From the NCBI RefSeq assembly GCF_001624695.1, contig NZ_JSEP01000007.1, positions 124,001-188,000 on the forward strand: a stretch of DNA of 64,000 bases. Direction: 5' to 3'. Position 1 is the stretch's first letter. Every line of letters begins with the position of its first letter. The notes beneath the pieces are model-generated. The model ran no database searches. It worked only from the letters and a program-made list of their open reading frames with translations, and was not told the DNA's origin. Source of the stretch: Labrenzia sp. OB1 (GTDB lineage: Bacteria > Pseudomonadota > Alphaproteobacteria > Rhizobiales > Stappiaceae). Made by a program: the position numbers and the translations under genes. This document shows, one piece after another, positions 36,478 through 45,101 of this stretch.

Positions 36478-37029
36478 ATGAAGACTTTCTTTATTGTTTT
36501 GTTTGCTGCCCTTTGCGCCCAAGCGAACGCTCAATCAATAGATAGCACAATTGTGGAAGACGGATTATTAGGTATTCCGTCCGCCGAGTATTTTCTTCGT
36601 GAGCGTAGGGGAATTTACAATTTAGTACCTCGCGATAGTGCTATCAACAAATTCTGTTCTGGATATTCAGATGCGGCCGTCGCAATGGTCTTATCTAGTC
36701 GTATTACGAGAGACGAGGCTGACCGGTGCTACCAGAGTGGAGCTACAACCGTCACCGAAGTCTTTGATCGCTATCGAGGTTACGTCTACTTTAATCTAGA
36801 GGCTGAACCAAGAGAGCTCCTTGAGCAGTACCGTATTTGGACTGATCCAAACCTACAAATCGATCAATACGATCTTCATAGATATCTTAATCGAGACCGC
36901 AGGCTGCTGCCCGGAATACTGCAAACCAACGCTCCAGAAACGTGCACTGGTGAAAATCAACTTGCATGCGCTGATGGCGAATACTGTTGCAATGGTACTT
37001 GCATTCCCAACGATGAGGTTTGTAACTGA
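36478..37029 (+). CDS. Secreted protein with C-terminal cystine-knot-like cysteine motif
   Basis: 183 residues. The chosen ATG starts a clear signal peptide (MKTFFIVLFAALCAQANAQ); a longer frame from 36349 would bury it. The middle (about 25-150) is not recognised and has two cysteines (NKFCSGYS, DRCYQSG). The last 30 residues hold six cysteines spaced C-x7-C-x5-C-C-x3-C-x6-C (ending CADGEYCCNGTC and the last Cys next to the terminus). This is the spacing of inhibitor cystine knots (knottins), rare in bacteria. Its stop overlaps the next start by one base (TGATG), so it is co-translated with a membrane protein. AT-rich and probably acquired. Function unknown. Confidence 0.7.
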   Translation: MKTFFIVLFAALCAQANAQSIDSTIVEDGLLGIPSAEYFLRERRGIYNLVPRDSAINKFCSGYSDAAVAMVLSSRITRDEADRCYQSGATTVTEVFDRYRGYVYFNLEAEPRELLEQYRIWTDPNLQIDQYDLHRYLNRDRRLLPGILQTNAPETCTGENQLACADGEYCCNGTCIPNDEVCN

Positions 37030-37781
37030 TGCTTGATCGGTTACAAGATCAGAAATGGATAGTCTACGTCCTCCCAGGTTTCTTGTCCCTTTTTGTTGCG
37101 GGCTTTGTCAGTGACTTTCCACAAATAAGAGATGTTCTAATTCCATTCGTATATGTGGCGCTCACCGCATTAAGTGTAATATTTCCGCTTGCGGTAACCT
37201 TCGTTATAGCCAAGATTTCAAGAAGAAGCATTCACTTGGACGAATTGCCTTCCAACGGTTGGTTTGTGACTGGCGTGTTTTTGTTTTCAATCGTCTTGGG
37301 ATTTGTGTTTGGGGTAGCCCATTCCACAGATGGTGTGTCAAATTGGCTAAGGCAGATGCTCGGAAAAAATGTGGTTCTGGTATCCAGTCATACTGAGCCG
37401 GTTCGCTTGCTGCTACGTGAAGCCTACCAACACGATTTTGTTGATGAATTCGACGGCGTGCCTGCGGCTTACATCCCCAAAAAGGAACGGAATATATATA
37501 CCGTGGTCAATTACGGCGCAGGTGAGACCGCAAAAATCGCGCATGGGGTGGTTCATTCTTACCACAGTCACACCGAAAGCCCACAAGCTTACCTCTCTCC
37601 CGCCTGTACCGAAGAATCTGGCAAAGTCACGCCTATTCAAGGGCCTGGAATTTGGGTAAATCTGACTGACGTACACTCAATTGAATTCGTTTACCAATCC
37701 TGCTCGAGTTGCGCTGCGGCAATTAAGGCCGACACTGGAAATGGAGAACTCAAAAGCAAATGTCCGTTTGAAGGTAGTTGA
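37029..37781 (+). CDS. Membrane protein of unknown function
   Basis: 250 residues. Three hydrophobic helices lie at about 10-28, 36-60 and 77-97; the remainder (about 105-250) is a soluble domain. That domain contains a CSSC pair (YQSCSSCAAAI) and two more cysteines (SPACTEE, SKCPFEG). It has no family match that I recognise. One-base overlap with the secreted cystine-knot-like gene suggests the two act together, perhaps as anchor, exporter or receptor and immunity partner. AT-rich like the rest of the island. Confidence 0.7.
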   Translation: MLDRLQDQKWIVYVLPGFLSLFVAGFVSDFPQIRDVLIPFVYVALTALSVIFPLAVTFVIAKISRRSIHLDELPSNGWFVTGVFLFSIVLGFVFGVAHSTDGVSNWLRQMLGKNVVLVSSHTEPVRLLLREAYQHDFVDEFDGVPAAYIPKKERNIYTVVNYGAGETAKIAHGVVHSYHSHTESPQAYLSPACTEESGKVTPIQGPGIWVNLTDVHSIEFVYQSCSSCAAAIKADTGNGELKSKCPFEGS

Positions 37782-38013
37782 AAGACGTCGAACTTGGGTT
37801 CCCCCCAATTGAAGTAGCTTAGAAAGCTAAGCACTGGATTAAATCAGCCTTGGAGGCAGTGCAGCACCATTGTGCTAGATGTTTTGGGCTTGAGCGGCCA
37901 TCCAGAGGCGAGGCTGGATATTGTGTTATTCAAATGTCGGCTTCCAGCTTTACGGTTTGATCGCTTCGCATTTATATAGAATGACTTTCCTCCACCCCTT
38001 TCGGACTCCCCCC

Positions 38014-39630
38014 TCAAAACGCCCCGTCATACGCCCGCCGTTCAATCCGGCAGGCCAGCAGCGTAAAGCCGTCGCGGCTCAACGCCGCTTCGGCTTCCGC
38101 TTTCAGGTCCGTCGCAGTTTCGATCCACACCCCGTGGCCGCCGTAAGCCCTGGCGACGGCGGGAAAATCGGTCTCGCCGAAATCGACGCCGACGTTCGGG
38201 CGCTGGCTGGAGCGTTGTTTGAGTTCGATGAGGGAGAGGCTGGTGTCGACCAGTACGCAGATGATGACCGGGATGTTCAGGTCGCGCAGGGTGGAGAGTT
38301 CGCCGAGGCACATTTCCAGGCCCGCGTCGCCGACGAAGGCGATGACGGGAGAGCGGCCTTCGACAAGCCGGTGGCCCATGGCCAGCGGCACGGCGCAGCC
38401 CATGGTGCAGAGCGCCGAGGATTGCAGCATGCCGCGCGGGTTGGGGCAGCGCCAGATCTGGCTGACGAGGATGCGGTGGGCGCCACTGTCGGCGGTGGCG
38501 ACCGTGTCTGCGGGCAAGGTGTTGCGCAGCGTGTGGAAGACCGTTCCCGGTCCCCAGCCGGAGGGCTCCGGCGCGAAGGCTTTTTCCAGGTCCGCCCTGA
38601 TCCGCGCCGGTTCCCCGTCCGGCCATGACGGCTTGTCCGCAGCCCTGGCCGCGCTCAGACGCTCCAGCGCCGGGACGACGGTGCTGCGCAGGGTGGCCGA
38701 GACGGCGTGCATGCCGTGGGTGCGCAGAACCGGGGTCACGTCGATCACCGGGGCGTCCGCCGCCCAGGGGCTCCGCCAGTTGATGCGCATTTCGATGGGG
38801 TCGTAGCCCAGAAGCAGAATGCAGTCGCTGCGGTTGATCAGCGGCAGCAGGTGGTTGTCTGCTTTCGGGGAGAGCCCGGCACCGCCCAGCGCCAGAGGAT
38901 CGGTCTCCCCCAGAAGGCCCTTGCCCTTGTAGCTGGTGACCAGCGGCACCTGGAATGTCCGGCAGAAGTCGGAGAGGACGGCCGAGGCGTTTTCATTCAC
39001 CGCGTCGACACCGGCAATCGCGATCGGCCGTTCTGCCTTGGCGAAGAGCTCCAGCGCGGTTTCAAGATCCGACCCGGCGGCCGGGGCCAGCGCGGCGGGG
39101 CCGGAGCGGAAGGTCTTCGACCAGGCTTCATCCGTTTGCGTTTCGGCGACCTTGATGGGCACGTCGATATGGACCGGGCCCGGCTGGCCGTCGAGGGCGA
39201 TGGCGAGCGCCTTTTCCATCATCACGTCGAGCGCACCCGAGCGGGCGGAAAAGCTCGCCTTGACGATGGGGCGCAGCAGCTGCTGATGATCGAACACCTG
39301 ATGGGTGTAGCTTTCGGCTTCGCCGTGGTCGACGCAACCGGTCAGGAAGATCAGCGGCACGCGGTCCTGCCACGCGTTGGCGACCACATTGACGGCGTTG
39401 GCCGCGCCCGGCCCCAGCGTTGCCAGCAGAACGCCGGGCGCGCCGTTCGCATGCCAGCCGCCCTCGGCCATGAAGCCGCCGGCGTTTTCGTGTTTCACCA
39501 GCACGAATTCGAGGCCAGCCTGATCGAGCGCCTGCATCAGCGCCAGAACCTCGCCGCCGGGAATGCCGAAGGCATGGCGGCAGCCGGCGGCAGAAAGCTT
39601 GCCCGCAATGATATCGGCGCCTGTGGTCAT
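38014..39630 (-). CDS. Thiamine-pyrophosphate-dependent enzyme, acetolactate-synthase-like
   Basis: 538 residues with the three TPP-enzyme domains: PYR (IIAGKLSAAGCRHAFGIPGG, catalytic Glu in VKHENAGGFMAEG), central domain (about 190-320) and PP domain (FVGDAGLEMCLGELSTL, the GDG-type Mg/TPP motif, then VLVDTSLSLIELKQ). The Asn of the usual GDG-x-N motif appears as Asp. It overlaps the CoA transferase by 4 bp, a pairing reminiscent of formyl-CoA transferase with oxalyl-CoA decarboxylase or of 2-hydroxyacyl-CoA lyases. The sequence is closer to the generic acetolactate-synthase-like group. Substrate not assigned. Confidence 0.8.
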   Translation of the reverse strand: MTTGADIIAGKLSAAGCRHAFGIPGGEVLALMQALDQAGLEFVLVKHENAGGFMAEGGWHANGAPGVLLATLGPGAANAVNVVANAWQDRVPLIFLTGCVDHGEAESYTHQVFDHQQLLRPIVKASFSARSGALDVMMEKALAIALDGQPGPVHIDVPIKVAETQTDEAWSKTFRSGPAALAPAAGSDLETALELFAKAERPIAIAGVDAVNENASAVLSDFCRTFQVPLVTSYKGKGLLGETDPLALGGAGLSPKADNHLLPLINRSDCILLLGYDPIEMRINWRSPWAADAPVIDVTPVLRTHGMHAVSATLRSTVVPALERLSAARAADKPSWPDGEPARIRADLEKAFAPEPSGWGPGTVFHTLRNTLPADTVATADSGAHRILVSQIWRCPNPRGMLQSSALCTMGCAVPLAMGHRLVEGRSPVIAFVGDAGLEMCLGELSTLRDLNIPVIICVLVDTSLSLIELKQRSSQRPNVGVDFGETDFPAVARAYGGHGVWIETATDLKAEAEAALSRDGFTLLACRIERRAYDGAF

Positions 39631-40907
39631 TTCGCTGCGTTTCCTTTTTGCCCGGCCGGAGCGCCGAGATCGACGATGCCTTTTTCGGCCAGCGCGGACA
39701 GCGCCGTTTCGTCCAGTCCGAGGTGCCGGCTCAGCACGTTTGCCGTGTCCGCGCCCAGAACCGGCGGTGCGCTCCTGTAGGAGACCGGTGTCTTTTCAAG
39801 ATTGATGGGAGAGCCGATCAGGTCCACGCCGCCGCTGAGGGGATGCGGCAGGGTGATGCGCATCTGGCGCGCAAGCACCTGCGGATCGGCGAAAACGCCG
39901 GCAAGATCGTTCACCGGCCCGCAGGGCACGCCTGCTGTCTCCAGAAGGGAAATCCACTCCGCAGCCGACTTTTCGATGGTCAGGCGGCGGATCAGCGGAA
40001 TGAGCTGCTTGCGGTTGCGCACCCGGTCGGCATTGCGGGCATAGAGCGGATCGGTCGCCAGTTCGGGGGCACCGGCGATTGCGCAGAACTTTGCAAATTG
40101 CGTGTCGTTGCCGACCGCCAGAATGAAGGACCTGTCGGCGGCCGGGAAGGTCTCATAGGGCACGATGGCCGGATGGCCGTTGCCGATCCGTCCGGGCACG
40201 TCACCGGAGATCAGATAGGCGACCCCCTGGTTGATCAGCCAGGAGACCTGGGCATCCAGAAGCGAGATGTCGATGGACTGGCCTTCGCCGGTGGTGTTGC
40301 GGTGATTGAGCGCCGCCAGAATGGAGACGGCCGCATACATGCCGCACATGACATCGGCGATGCCGGTGCCGCATTTGGTCTCCGTGCCGCCTTCCTCGTC
40401 CGAGAAGCCGGTGAGGGACATGATGCCGCCCATGCCCTGAGCGATAAAGTCATATCCGGCGCGCTGCGCATAAGGGCCGGTCTGGCCGAAGCCGGAAATC
40501 GAGCAGTAGATCAGCTTCGGATTGCGCACCTTCAGCGTCTCGTAATCCAGCCCGCGCCGCTTCAGGTCGCCGACCTTGAAATTCTCCACCAGGATATCGG
40601 CCCTGGCGGCAAGATCCGCGATCAGCTTCTGGCCTTCCGGTGCCGCAAGATCGATGGCGAGGGAGGCCTTGTTGCGGTTGGAGGAAAGGTAATAGGCGCT
40701 TTCCGCCGTCTCCTTGCCCTCTCCGTCCTTCAGAAACGGAGGTCCCCAGCCACGGGTATCGTCGCCACGGCCCGGCCGTTCGACCTTGAGGACTTCAGCC
40801 CCGAGATCACCGAGGATCTGGGTACAGGTCGGCCCGGCAAGAATGCGCGACAGATCGAGGACGACAAGACCGGAGAGCGCGCCGGTCGCGGAGGAAGGTT
40901 TTGACAA
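39627..40907 (-). CDS. CaiB/BaiF-family (class III) CoA transferase
   Basis: 426 residues. Family landmarks are GLVVLDLSRILAGPTCTQIL, GAEVLKVERPGRGDDTR, YLSSNRNKASLAIDL and the catalytic Asp region (LVENFKVGDLKRRGLDYE), with GFGQTGPYAQRAGYDFIAQ. It moves CoA between carboxylic acids (formyl/oxalate, succinate/mesaconate and similar). It is transcribed first, then the TPP enzyme with ATGA overlap, so an acyl-CoA lyase or decarboxylase route is plausible. Confidence 0.87.
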   Translation of the reverse strand: MSKPSSATGALSGLVVLDLSRILAGPTCTQILGDLGAEVLKVERPGRGDDTRGWGPPFLKDGEGKETAESAYYLSSNRNKASLAIDLAAPEGQKLIADLAARADILVENFKVGDLKRRGLDYETLKVRNPKLIYCSISGFGQTGPYAQRAGYDFIAQGMGGIMSLTGFSDEEGGTETKCGTGIADVMCGMYAAVSILAALNHRNTTGEGQSIDISLLDAQVSWLINQGVAYLISGDVPGRIGNGHPAIVPYETFPAADRSFILAVGNDTQFAKFCAIAGAPELATDPLYARNADRVRNRKQLIPLIRRLTIEKSAAEWISLLETAGVPCGPVNDLAGVFADPQVLARQMRITLPHPLSGGVDLIGSPINLEKTPVSYRSAPPVLGADTANVLSRHLGLDETALSALAEKGIVDLGAPAGQKGNAAK

Positions 40908-41075
40908 TGGCCACCTTGGGTCACGGGTTCAGGAACGTTCTCGTAAAGGCCACACGGCAACCGCCCGCGTCAACTCCACCTTATCGCGGGTGACTACAAC
41001 ACGGCTCACATTCTTGTCAGAGACATAGACTGCCGCATCACATCTGGGCTGGGGCGGCGCAGTGGATAGGTGCGG

Positions 41076-41942
41076 TCAGGACCAGCCTTTCATCTCGGCG
41101 AGATGTTCCCAGGCCCGCCGGATCCACCCGGCCTGAACGCTGTGACCGCCGTCGTGGAGGCAGAGTTCCAGAATGCCGGTGACCGGCTGCCAGCGTTCGC
41201 ATTTCAGGTTGCCGTCCGTTTCGGTCTGCGGCGCGGTGCCGGAGAGGCCGCTCTGGCGGCGCCAGACATCGAAGCTCTGGGATACATCGCCCTGTTTCCA
41301 TTTGCCGCCGCCCAGCCAGCGCCCTTCCAGAGGCACCACCGTGTCGGCCGTTCCGTGAACGTGGAACAGATAGGGCGGCTCTGTGGGGCAATCGTGCGGC
41401 AGAGGCTCCCAGAAGGCGCCCGCTATCGGCGCATATCCGGCGAAGCGGCCGGAATCCGCGCAGGCAAGATACCACGTCATGAAGCCGCCCGAGGAGAACC
41501 CGGAGAGCAGCGTCCGGTTCCTGTCGACGCCGAAGCGGCCGGAAAGATCCTCAAGCACCGCGTCGAAGAAGACGGCCTCGTCGCGCAGGTTGCGCGGCGC
41601 CGTGGGAAACGACCAGGTGCCGTCGACCCCCTGGACGGCGACAAAGGCCACGCCGAGTTCATCCGCCATGCGCTGGAAGCTCTTGTTGCGGACAGCGTTC
41701 AGGGCCTTGCCGCGATGCCCGTGGAGATAAAAGATGGCGCCCAGGGGTTCACCGCTCTTGCGGATCTGCGGCAACGTCTGCGGCAGGTGGATGAAGTATT
41801 CCCCGTTTTCGAGTTCACAGGGCGTTTCCTCGCCGCATGTGCCGCTGTCCACCGAGGGCGCGGCAGACAGCGCGGCGGACGACGCAAGTCCGGCGGCCAG
41901 AAAGGCCGCGCAGGCGATTGAGTGAAGAAATTTCGGGACCAA
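41076..41942 (-). CDS. Secreted polyhydroxybutyrate-depolymerase-type esterase
   Basis: 288 residues from a TTG start preceded by GGAG. A signal peptide (about 1-28) is followed by an alpha/beta-hydrolase fold of the LpqC/PHB-depolymerase-like group: oxyanion FYLHGHRGK, nucleophile Ser in LSGFSSGGFMTWYLAC, Asp in HGTADTVVPL and His in LHDGGHSVQ. A CGEETPC pair follows the signal and two later cysteines may form disulfides. Substrates in this family range from PHB oligomers to feruloyl and acetyl esters. Monocistronic. Confidence 0.82.
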   Translation of the reverse strand: MVPKFLHSIACAAFLAAGLASSAALSAAPSVDSGTCGEETPCELENGEYFIHLPQTLPQIRKSGEPLGAIFYLHGHRGKALNAVRNKSFQRMADELGVAFVAVQGVDGTWSFPTAPRNLRDEAVFFDAVLEDLSGRFGVDRNRTLLSGFSSGGFMTWYLACADSGRFAGYAPIAGAFWEPLPHDCPTEPPYLFHVHGTADTVVPLEGRWLGGGKWKQGDVSQSFDVWRRQSGLSGTAPQTETDGNLKCERWQPVTGILELCLHDGGHSVQAGWIRRAWEHLAEMKGWS

Positions 41943-42096
41943 AATCGTCTCCAGCGCTCATTGAAACAGGACTGATAGGATCAGGCGTGAGGCGGTGCGG
42001 GTCGCGCCACCCTTCACCGGATAGACAATGACCTCAAGACGGCACTTGTCCAGATGGTTGCGTTCACAAGTCGGCGATTGAGCGCGTCCGGGAGGA

Positions 42097-42882
42097 TCAG
42101 TCCCAGGCGCCTTCGGTCGGGATATTGATGGTCTTGCCGCAATGTTTGCAGTGAACCGCGTCCGGATCGTGACGGCTGAGACCGCAATCCGGGCAAGGTG
42201 CGTGGACCTTGGCAGGCCGGAAGATCGTCTGCACCAGGCGCAGGAACAGGGCGACGCCGAAAATCATGATGAGAACGGTCATCAGGCGGCCGACGCTGTC
42301 GGTCATTGTAATGTCGCCGAACCCGGTGGTTGTCAGCGTCGTGACGGTGAAATAGAGCGCGTCGAGGTAATTGTTGATGTTCGGATTGCGGTCGTCCTCC
42401 ACCACGAAGACAAGCGCGGTCACGACAAAGATGAACACCGCCAGGTTCACCGTCGACTGCAGGATCTCCTCGTTGCTGCGGAACCACTTCGAGGATGAGC
42501 GCAACTCCTTCAGGAGGTGATAGGACCGCATCAGCCGCAGCATGCGGACAACGCGCAGGAAAGCGAAGTTTTCAAGGAATGCCGGTGCGATCAGGGACAT
42601 GATCACCACCACATCCGCGAAGGAGGTGAAGCTTAGGATATAGCGCCTGGGCCTTGCCGCCACGATCAGCCGGGCGGTGAAGTCCAGGGCCAGCACCACC
42701 GCGATTGAATAATCCAGCCCGTGATGAATGCGGTAGGGATCGATCACCGAGGACACGATGAAATAGCCGATGGTGATCAGGTCGAAGGCCAGCAGCGCGT
42801 AGCGGAAGACCTGCGCCTTTGTGGAGTGCCCGTAATAAAGCTGGCGCAGAAAGGTTCTCAAACCGGACATTGCTTCCGCCAT
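42097..42882 (-). CDS. Voltage-gated-like K+ channel with C-terminal zinc ribbon
   Basis: 261 residues from the ATG giving MAEAMSGLRT; a TTG 63 bp upstream is an alternative. Six hydrophobic segments are present, with an Arg-spaced S4-like helix (FLRVVRMLRLMRSYHLLKEL) and the pore TVTTLTTTGFGD, a K+ selectivity filter (TGFGD form). The C-terminus carries two CPDC/CKHC pairs (CPDCGLSRHDPDAVHCKHCG), a zinc ribbon not typical of such channels. It would set membrane potential or osmotic balance in the inner membrane. Monocistronic. Confidence 0.82.
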   Translation of the reverse strand: MAEAMSGLRTFLRQLYYGHSTKAQVFRYALLAFDLITIGYFIVSSVIDPYRIHHGLDYSIAVVLALDFTARLIVAARPRRYILSFTSFADVVVIMSLIAPAFLENFAFLRVVRMLRLMRSYHLLKELRSSSKWFRSNEEILQSTVNLAVFIFVVTALVFVVEDDRNPNINNYLDALYFTVTTLTTTGFGDITMTDSVGRLMTVLIMIFGVALFLRLVQTIFRPAKVHAPCPDCGLSRHDPDAVHCKHCGKTINIPTEGAWD

Positions 42883-43099
42883 CGGCACCGCATCCTCATG
42901 TGTTCGCTTCCGCCAGAAGAGGCAACGGACAAGAGGCGGGGACAAAAGTCAATCCGCGTGTTGCGCGGGTCAGAGCGGCATTCGTGCAGAAGCTGCAGGA
43001 CCCTCCTGCAAACGGGCTGTTTATTCCAGCGCCGGACTGACCTAATAGGGATTATGTTGAACACAATTGGCCGGTGGGGCCGAAAGACGGGAAAGTTAC

Positions 43100-43861
43100 A
43101 TGTTCGATTTATCGGGACAAGTTGCGCTGGTTACCGGCGCGAGCCGCGGGATTGGCGAGGCAGCGGCGCGCAGCCTTGCGAAATACGGAGCCAGGGTGGT
43201 TCTGGCGGCCCGCTCCGGCGATGATATTGACCGGATCGCCCGGGACATCGGCGCCACAGGCGGCGAAGCCGCGGCCGTCACATGCGATGTGGCCGATTAC
43301 AGCTCAGTGGACAAGGCCGTCCAGTTTTGCCTCGATACCTTTGGCGGCATCGACATTCTGGTGAACAATGCCGGGGTGATCGAACCGATCAGCCGGATCG
43401 AGACCTCCGATCCGGACGCCTGGAACAAGGTCATCGATATCAACGTGAAGGGCGTCTATCACGGCATCCGCGCCGTGGCTCCGCATATGCTGGAAAAGGG
43501 CTCCGGCACCATCGTCAACATCAGTTCCGGCGCCGCGGCCGGAGCGCTGGAAGGCTGGAGCCACTATTGCTCCTCAAAGGCGGCGGCCCTGGCGCTGACG
43601 CGCTGCGCCGACAAGGAATTCGCCGACAAGGGTTTGCGCGTCGTCGGCCTCAGCCCCGGAACGGTCGCCACGCAAATGCAGGTCGATATCAAGGCCTCCG
43701 GCGTCAATCCGGTCAGCCAGCTCGATCCGTCGGTCCACATTCCCGCCGAATGGGTGGGAGAAACCATCTGCTGGCTGTGCACCGACGCGGGCGACGCCTA
43801 TCGCGGTGTCGACTGTTCCCTGCGCGACGAAGATGTCCGCAAGTCGGTCGGGCTCGTCTGA
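43100..43861 (+). CDS. SDR-family oxidoreductase
   Basis: A 253-residue classical short-chain dehydrogenase: LVTGASRGIGEAAAR, LVNNAGVIEP, active Ser in ISSGAAAG and Y-C-S-S-K. The C-terminus diverges from the common VDGG ending (AYRGVDCSLRDEDVRK). The ATG follows CGGGAAAG; a frame 33 bp longer exists but lacks a site. No pathway partner is adjacent: the DUF302 gene and the small peptide gene are convergent with it. Substrate unknown. Confidence 0.85.
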   Translation: MFDLSGQVALVTGASRGIGEAAARSLAKYGARVVLAARSGDDIDRIARDIGATGGEAAAVTCDVADYSSVDKAVQFCLDTFGGIDILVNNAGVIEPISRIETSDPDAWNKVIDINVKGVYHGIRAVAPHMLEKGSGTIVNISSGAAAGALEGWSHYCSSKAAALALTRCADKEFADKGLRVVGLSPGTVATQMQVDIKASGVNPVSQLDPSVHIPAEWVGETICWLCTDAGDAYRGVDCSLRDEDVRKSVGLV

Positions 43862-43909
43862 GGGCTTCCGCAGCTATTGGCCGTCACATAACCCCCGCCG
43901 GAATCAAAA

Positions 43910-43931
43910 GAGGGCCGCAACCGCGGCCCTC
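43910..43931 (-). terminator. Terminator after the 31-residue peptide gene
   Basis: A 9-bp stem GAGGGCCGC/GCGGCCCTC with a 4-base loop. On the minus strand it is followed by CTTTTG, so it ends leftward transcripts from the DUF302/peptide genes. It could also stop the convergent SDR transcript, though no T-run follows in that direction. Confidence 0.6.
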
Positions 43932-43961
43932 CCATGAGATCGACGTGACACGAGGTCCGGA

Positions 43962-44057
43962 TCAGATCCCGGCGAAACCGTTCAATGCCAGAGGCTGCTC
44001 CAACATCGTTCCATTCCGCCCAGACACATGGGCCACGTTCGGATACTCATTAGACAT
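43962..44057 (-). CDS. Small 31-residue peptide gene, unannotated type
   Basis: The ATG follows an unusually strong ribosome binding site (AAAGGAGGTG, 5 bases before the start). It encodes 31 residues, beginning MSNEYPNVAHVSGRNG and ending LALNGFAGI, with a TGA stop. There is no signal peptide, no cysteine, and about one charge per strand turn. It lies 113 bp downstream of the DUF302 gene on the same strand and 31 bp before a terminator hairpin, so it sits in a complete expression unit. I recognise no family; a small structural protein, a leader peptide or a precursor of a modified peptide are all possible. Confidence 0.6.
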   Translation of the reverse strand: MSNEYPNVAHVSGRNGTMLEQPLALNGFAGI

Positions 44058-44170
44058 GGGCACACCTCCTTTCAGTTGTTGATGACCTGATTAATGTGAG
44101 GTGGTTCAAACGGATTAACAAGCCTAAAAACCCGCCCCTGCTGCCTTTCAAACGTGCATCTTCCGTTCTG

Positions 44171-44674
44171 TTACCGGGAAGACACAGCCTTTTGCGCGAT
44201 TTTCATGAAGACGGCGTCCAGTTCCGCGGCCAGCTCGGCAAGGGCCGCGCCGCCCTCGTCCATGTAGGGTGCGAACACCAGATCCGCCGTTTTCCAGGAG
44301 AGAGTCGCGGTGCCACCGCTGTCTTCGCTCACGTAAAAGCGGATCGGCGCTTCGATGCCGGCGGCAACCGAGGCCTCCAGCATGCGCACCGCGTAGTCGT
44401 TGCGGTAGACGCCGATGACCCGGTTGCCCGGGATCGTCAGACCCCGCCCCTTCGCGCCGGCAGAGGCGCTGGCCTGGGTCACCACGATCATGCCTTCTTC
44501 CTTGACGGCGGCTTGCAGTTTCTCCACCAGATCGTCATAGGCAAGGGACGTCGGCATCACCTGCCAGCCCTCCCGGGGTGCGACGCTGTCCGCCCATGCC
44601 GATCCGGGGGCCAGTCCGGGGACCAGTCCCGGGGCGAGCATCAGCATCACTATGAAACAGCTCAACAAGCGCAT
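44171..44674 (-). CDS. Secreted DUF302-domain protein
   Basis: 167 residues. A signal peptide (about 1-29, ending SAWA/DS) is followed by a DUF302 domain (YDDLVEKLQAAVKEEGMIVV, NRVIGVYRNDYAVRMLEAS, PIRFYVSEDSGGTATLSW). DUF302 proteins are small periplasmic proteins of unknown role, some near metal or sulfur metabolism genes. It is upstream of the 31-residue peptide gene in the same direction. Confidence 0.8.
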   Translation of the reverse strand: MRLLSCFIVMLMLAPGLVPGLAPGSAWADSVAPREGWQVMPTSLAYDDLVEKLQAAVKEEGMIVVTQASASAGAKGRGLTIPGNRVIGVYRNDYAVRMLEASVAAGIEAPIRFYVSEDSGGTATLSWKTADLVFAPYMDEGGAALAELAAELDAVFMKIAQKAVSSR

Positions 44675-45101
44675 TTTCTCGTCTCCCGATTTTTTTCGCG
44701 ACTGTGAGGGGACCCTAGCGGCCCTTCGCTCACAAGCGTCTCACAATGCAGTGTTGCGACGATTTTCGACCGGTGCCGTGCCAGGTGCAGGGTGATGTCG
44801 AGGCAAAGCGGTTTCGCGGCGGTGCGGCAATGCCGATGAAGGATCGCCGGCTCTTCCGGCGGATATCGGCGCCATCCAGTTTCCCGCGCGCGCGGCGGCA
44901 TTCAGCCTGGCATCGTCCGGGCTCATACCGCAATGCAACTCTCCTTTGCCGGTTTACACATTGCCAACACCTTTTTGTGTTTTGCAGTTCAAGTGAAGGC
45001 TGCGGATTTTGGGCATTGATAATTTATTCGGCCGGTGCATTGTGCCCAGCGCGCGCAGCGCGTTTCGGCAAACGCCGGCCCGGGAACCAAAAAGGTCTGT
45101 C
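44675..45101. other. Intergenic region between DUF302 and TTC38-like genes
   Basis: About 425 bp of divergent upstream region. Several open frames exist on both strands, but none has a ribosome binding site with family-like sequence. No hairpin, repeat or RNA gene was recognised. Confidence 0.45.
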
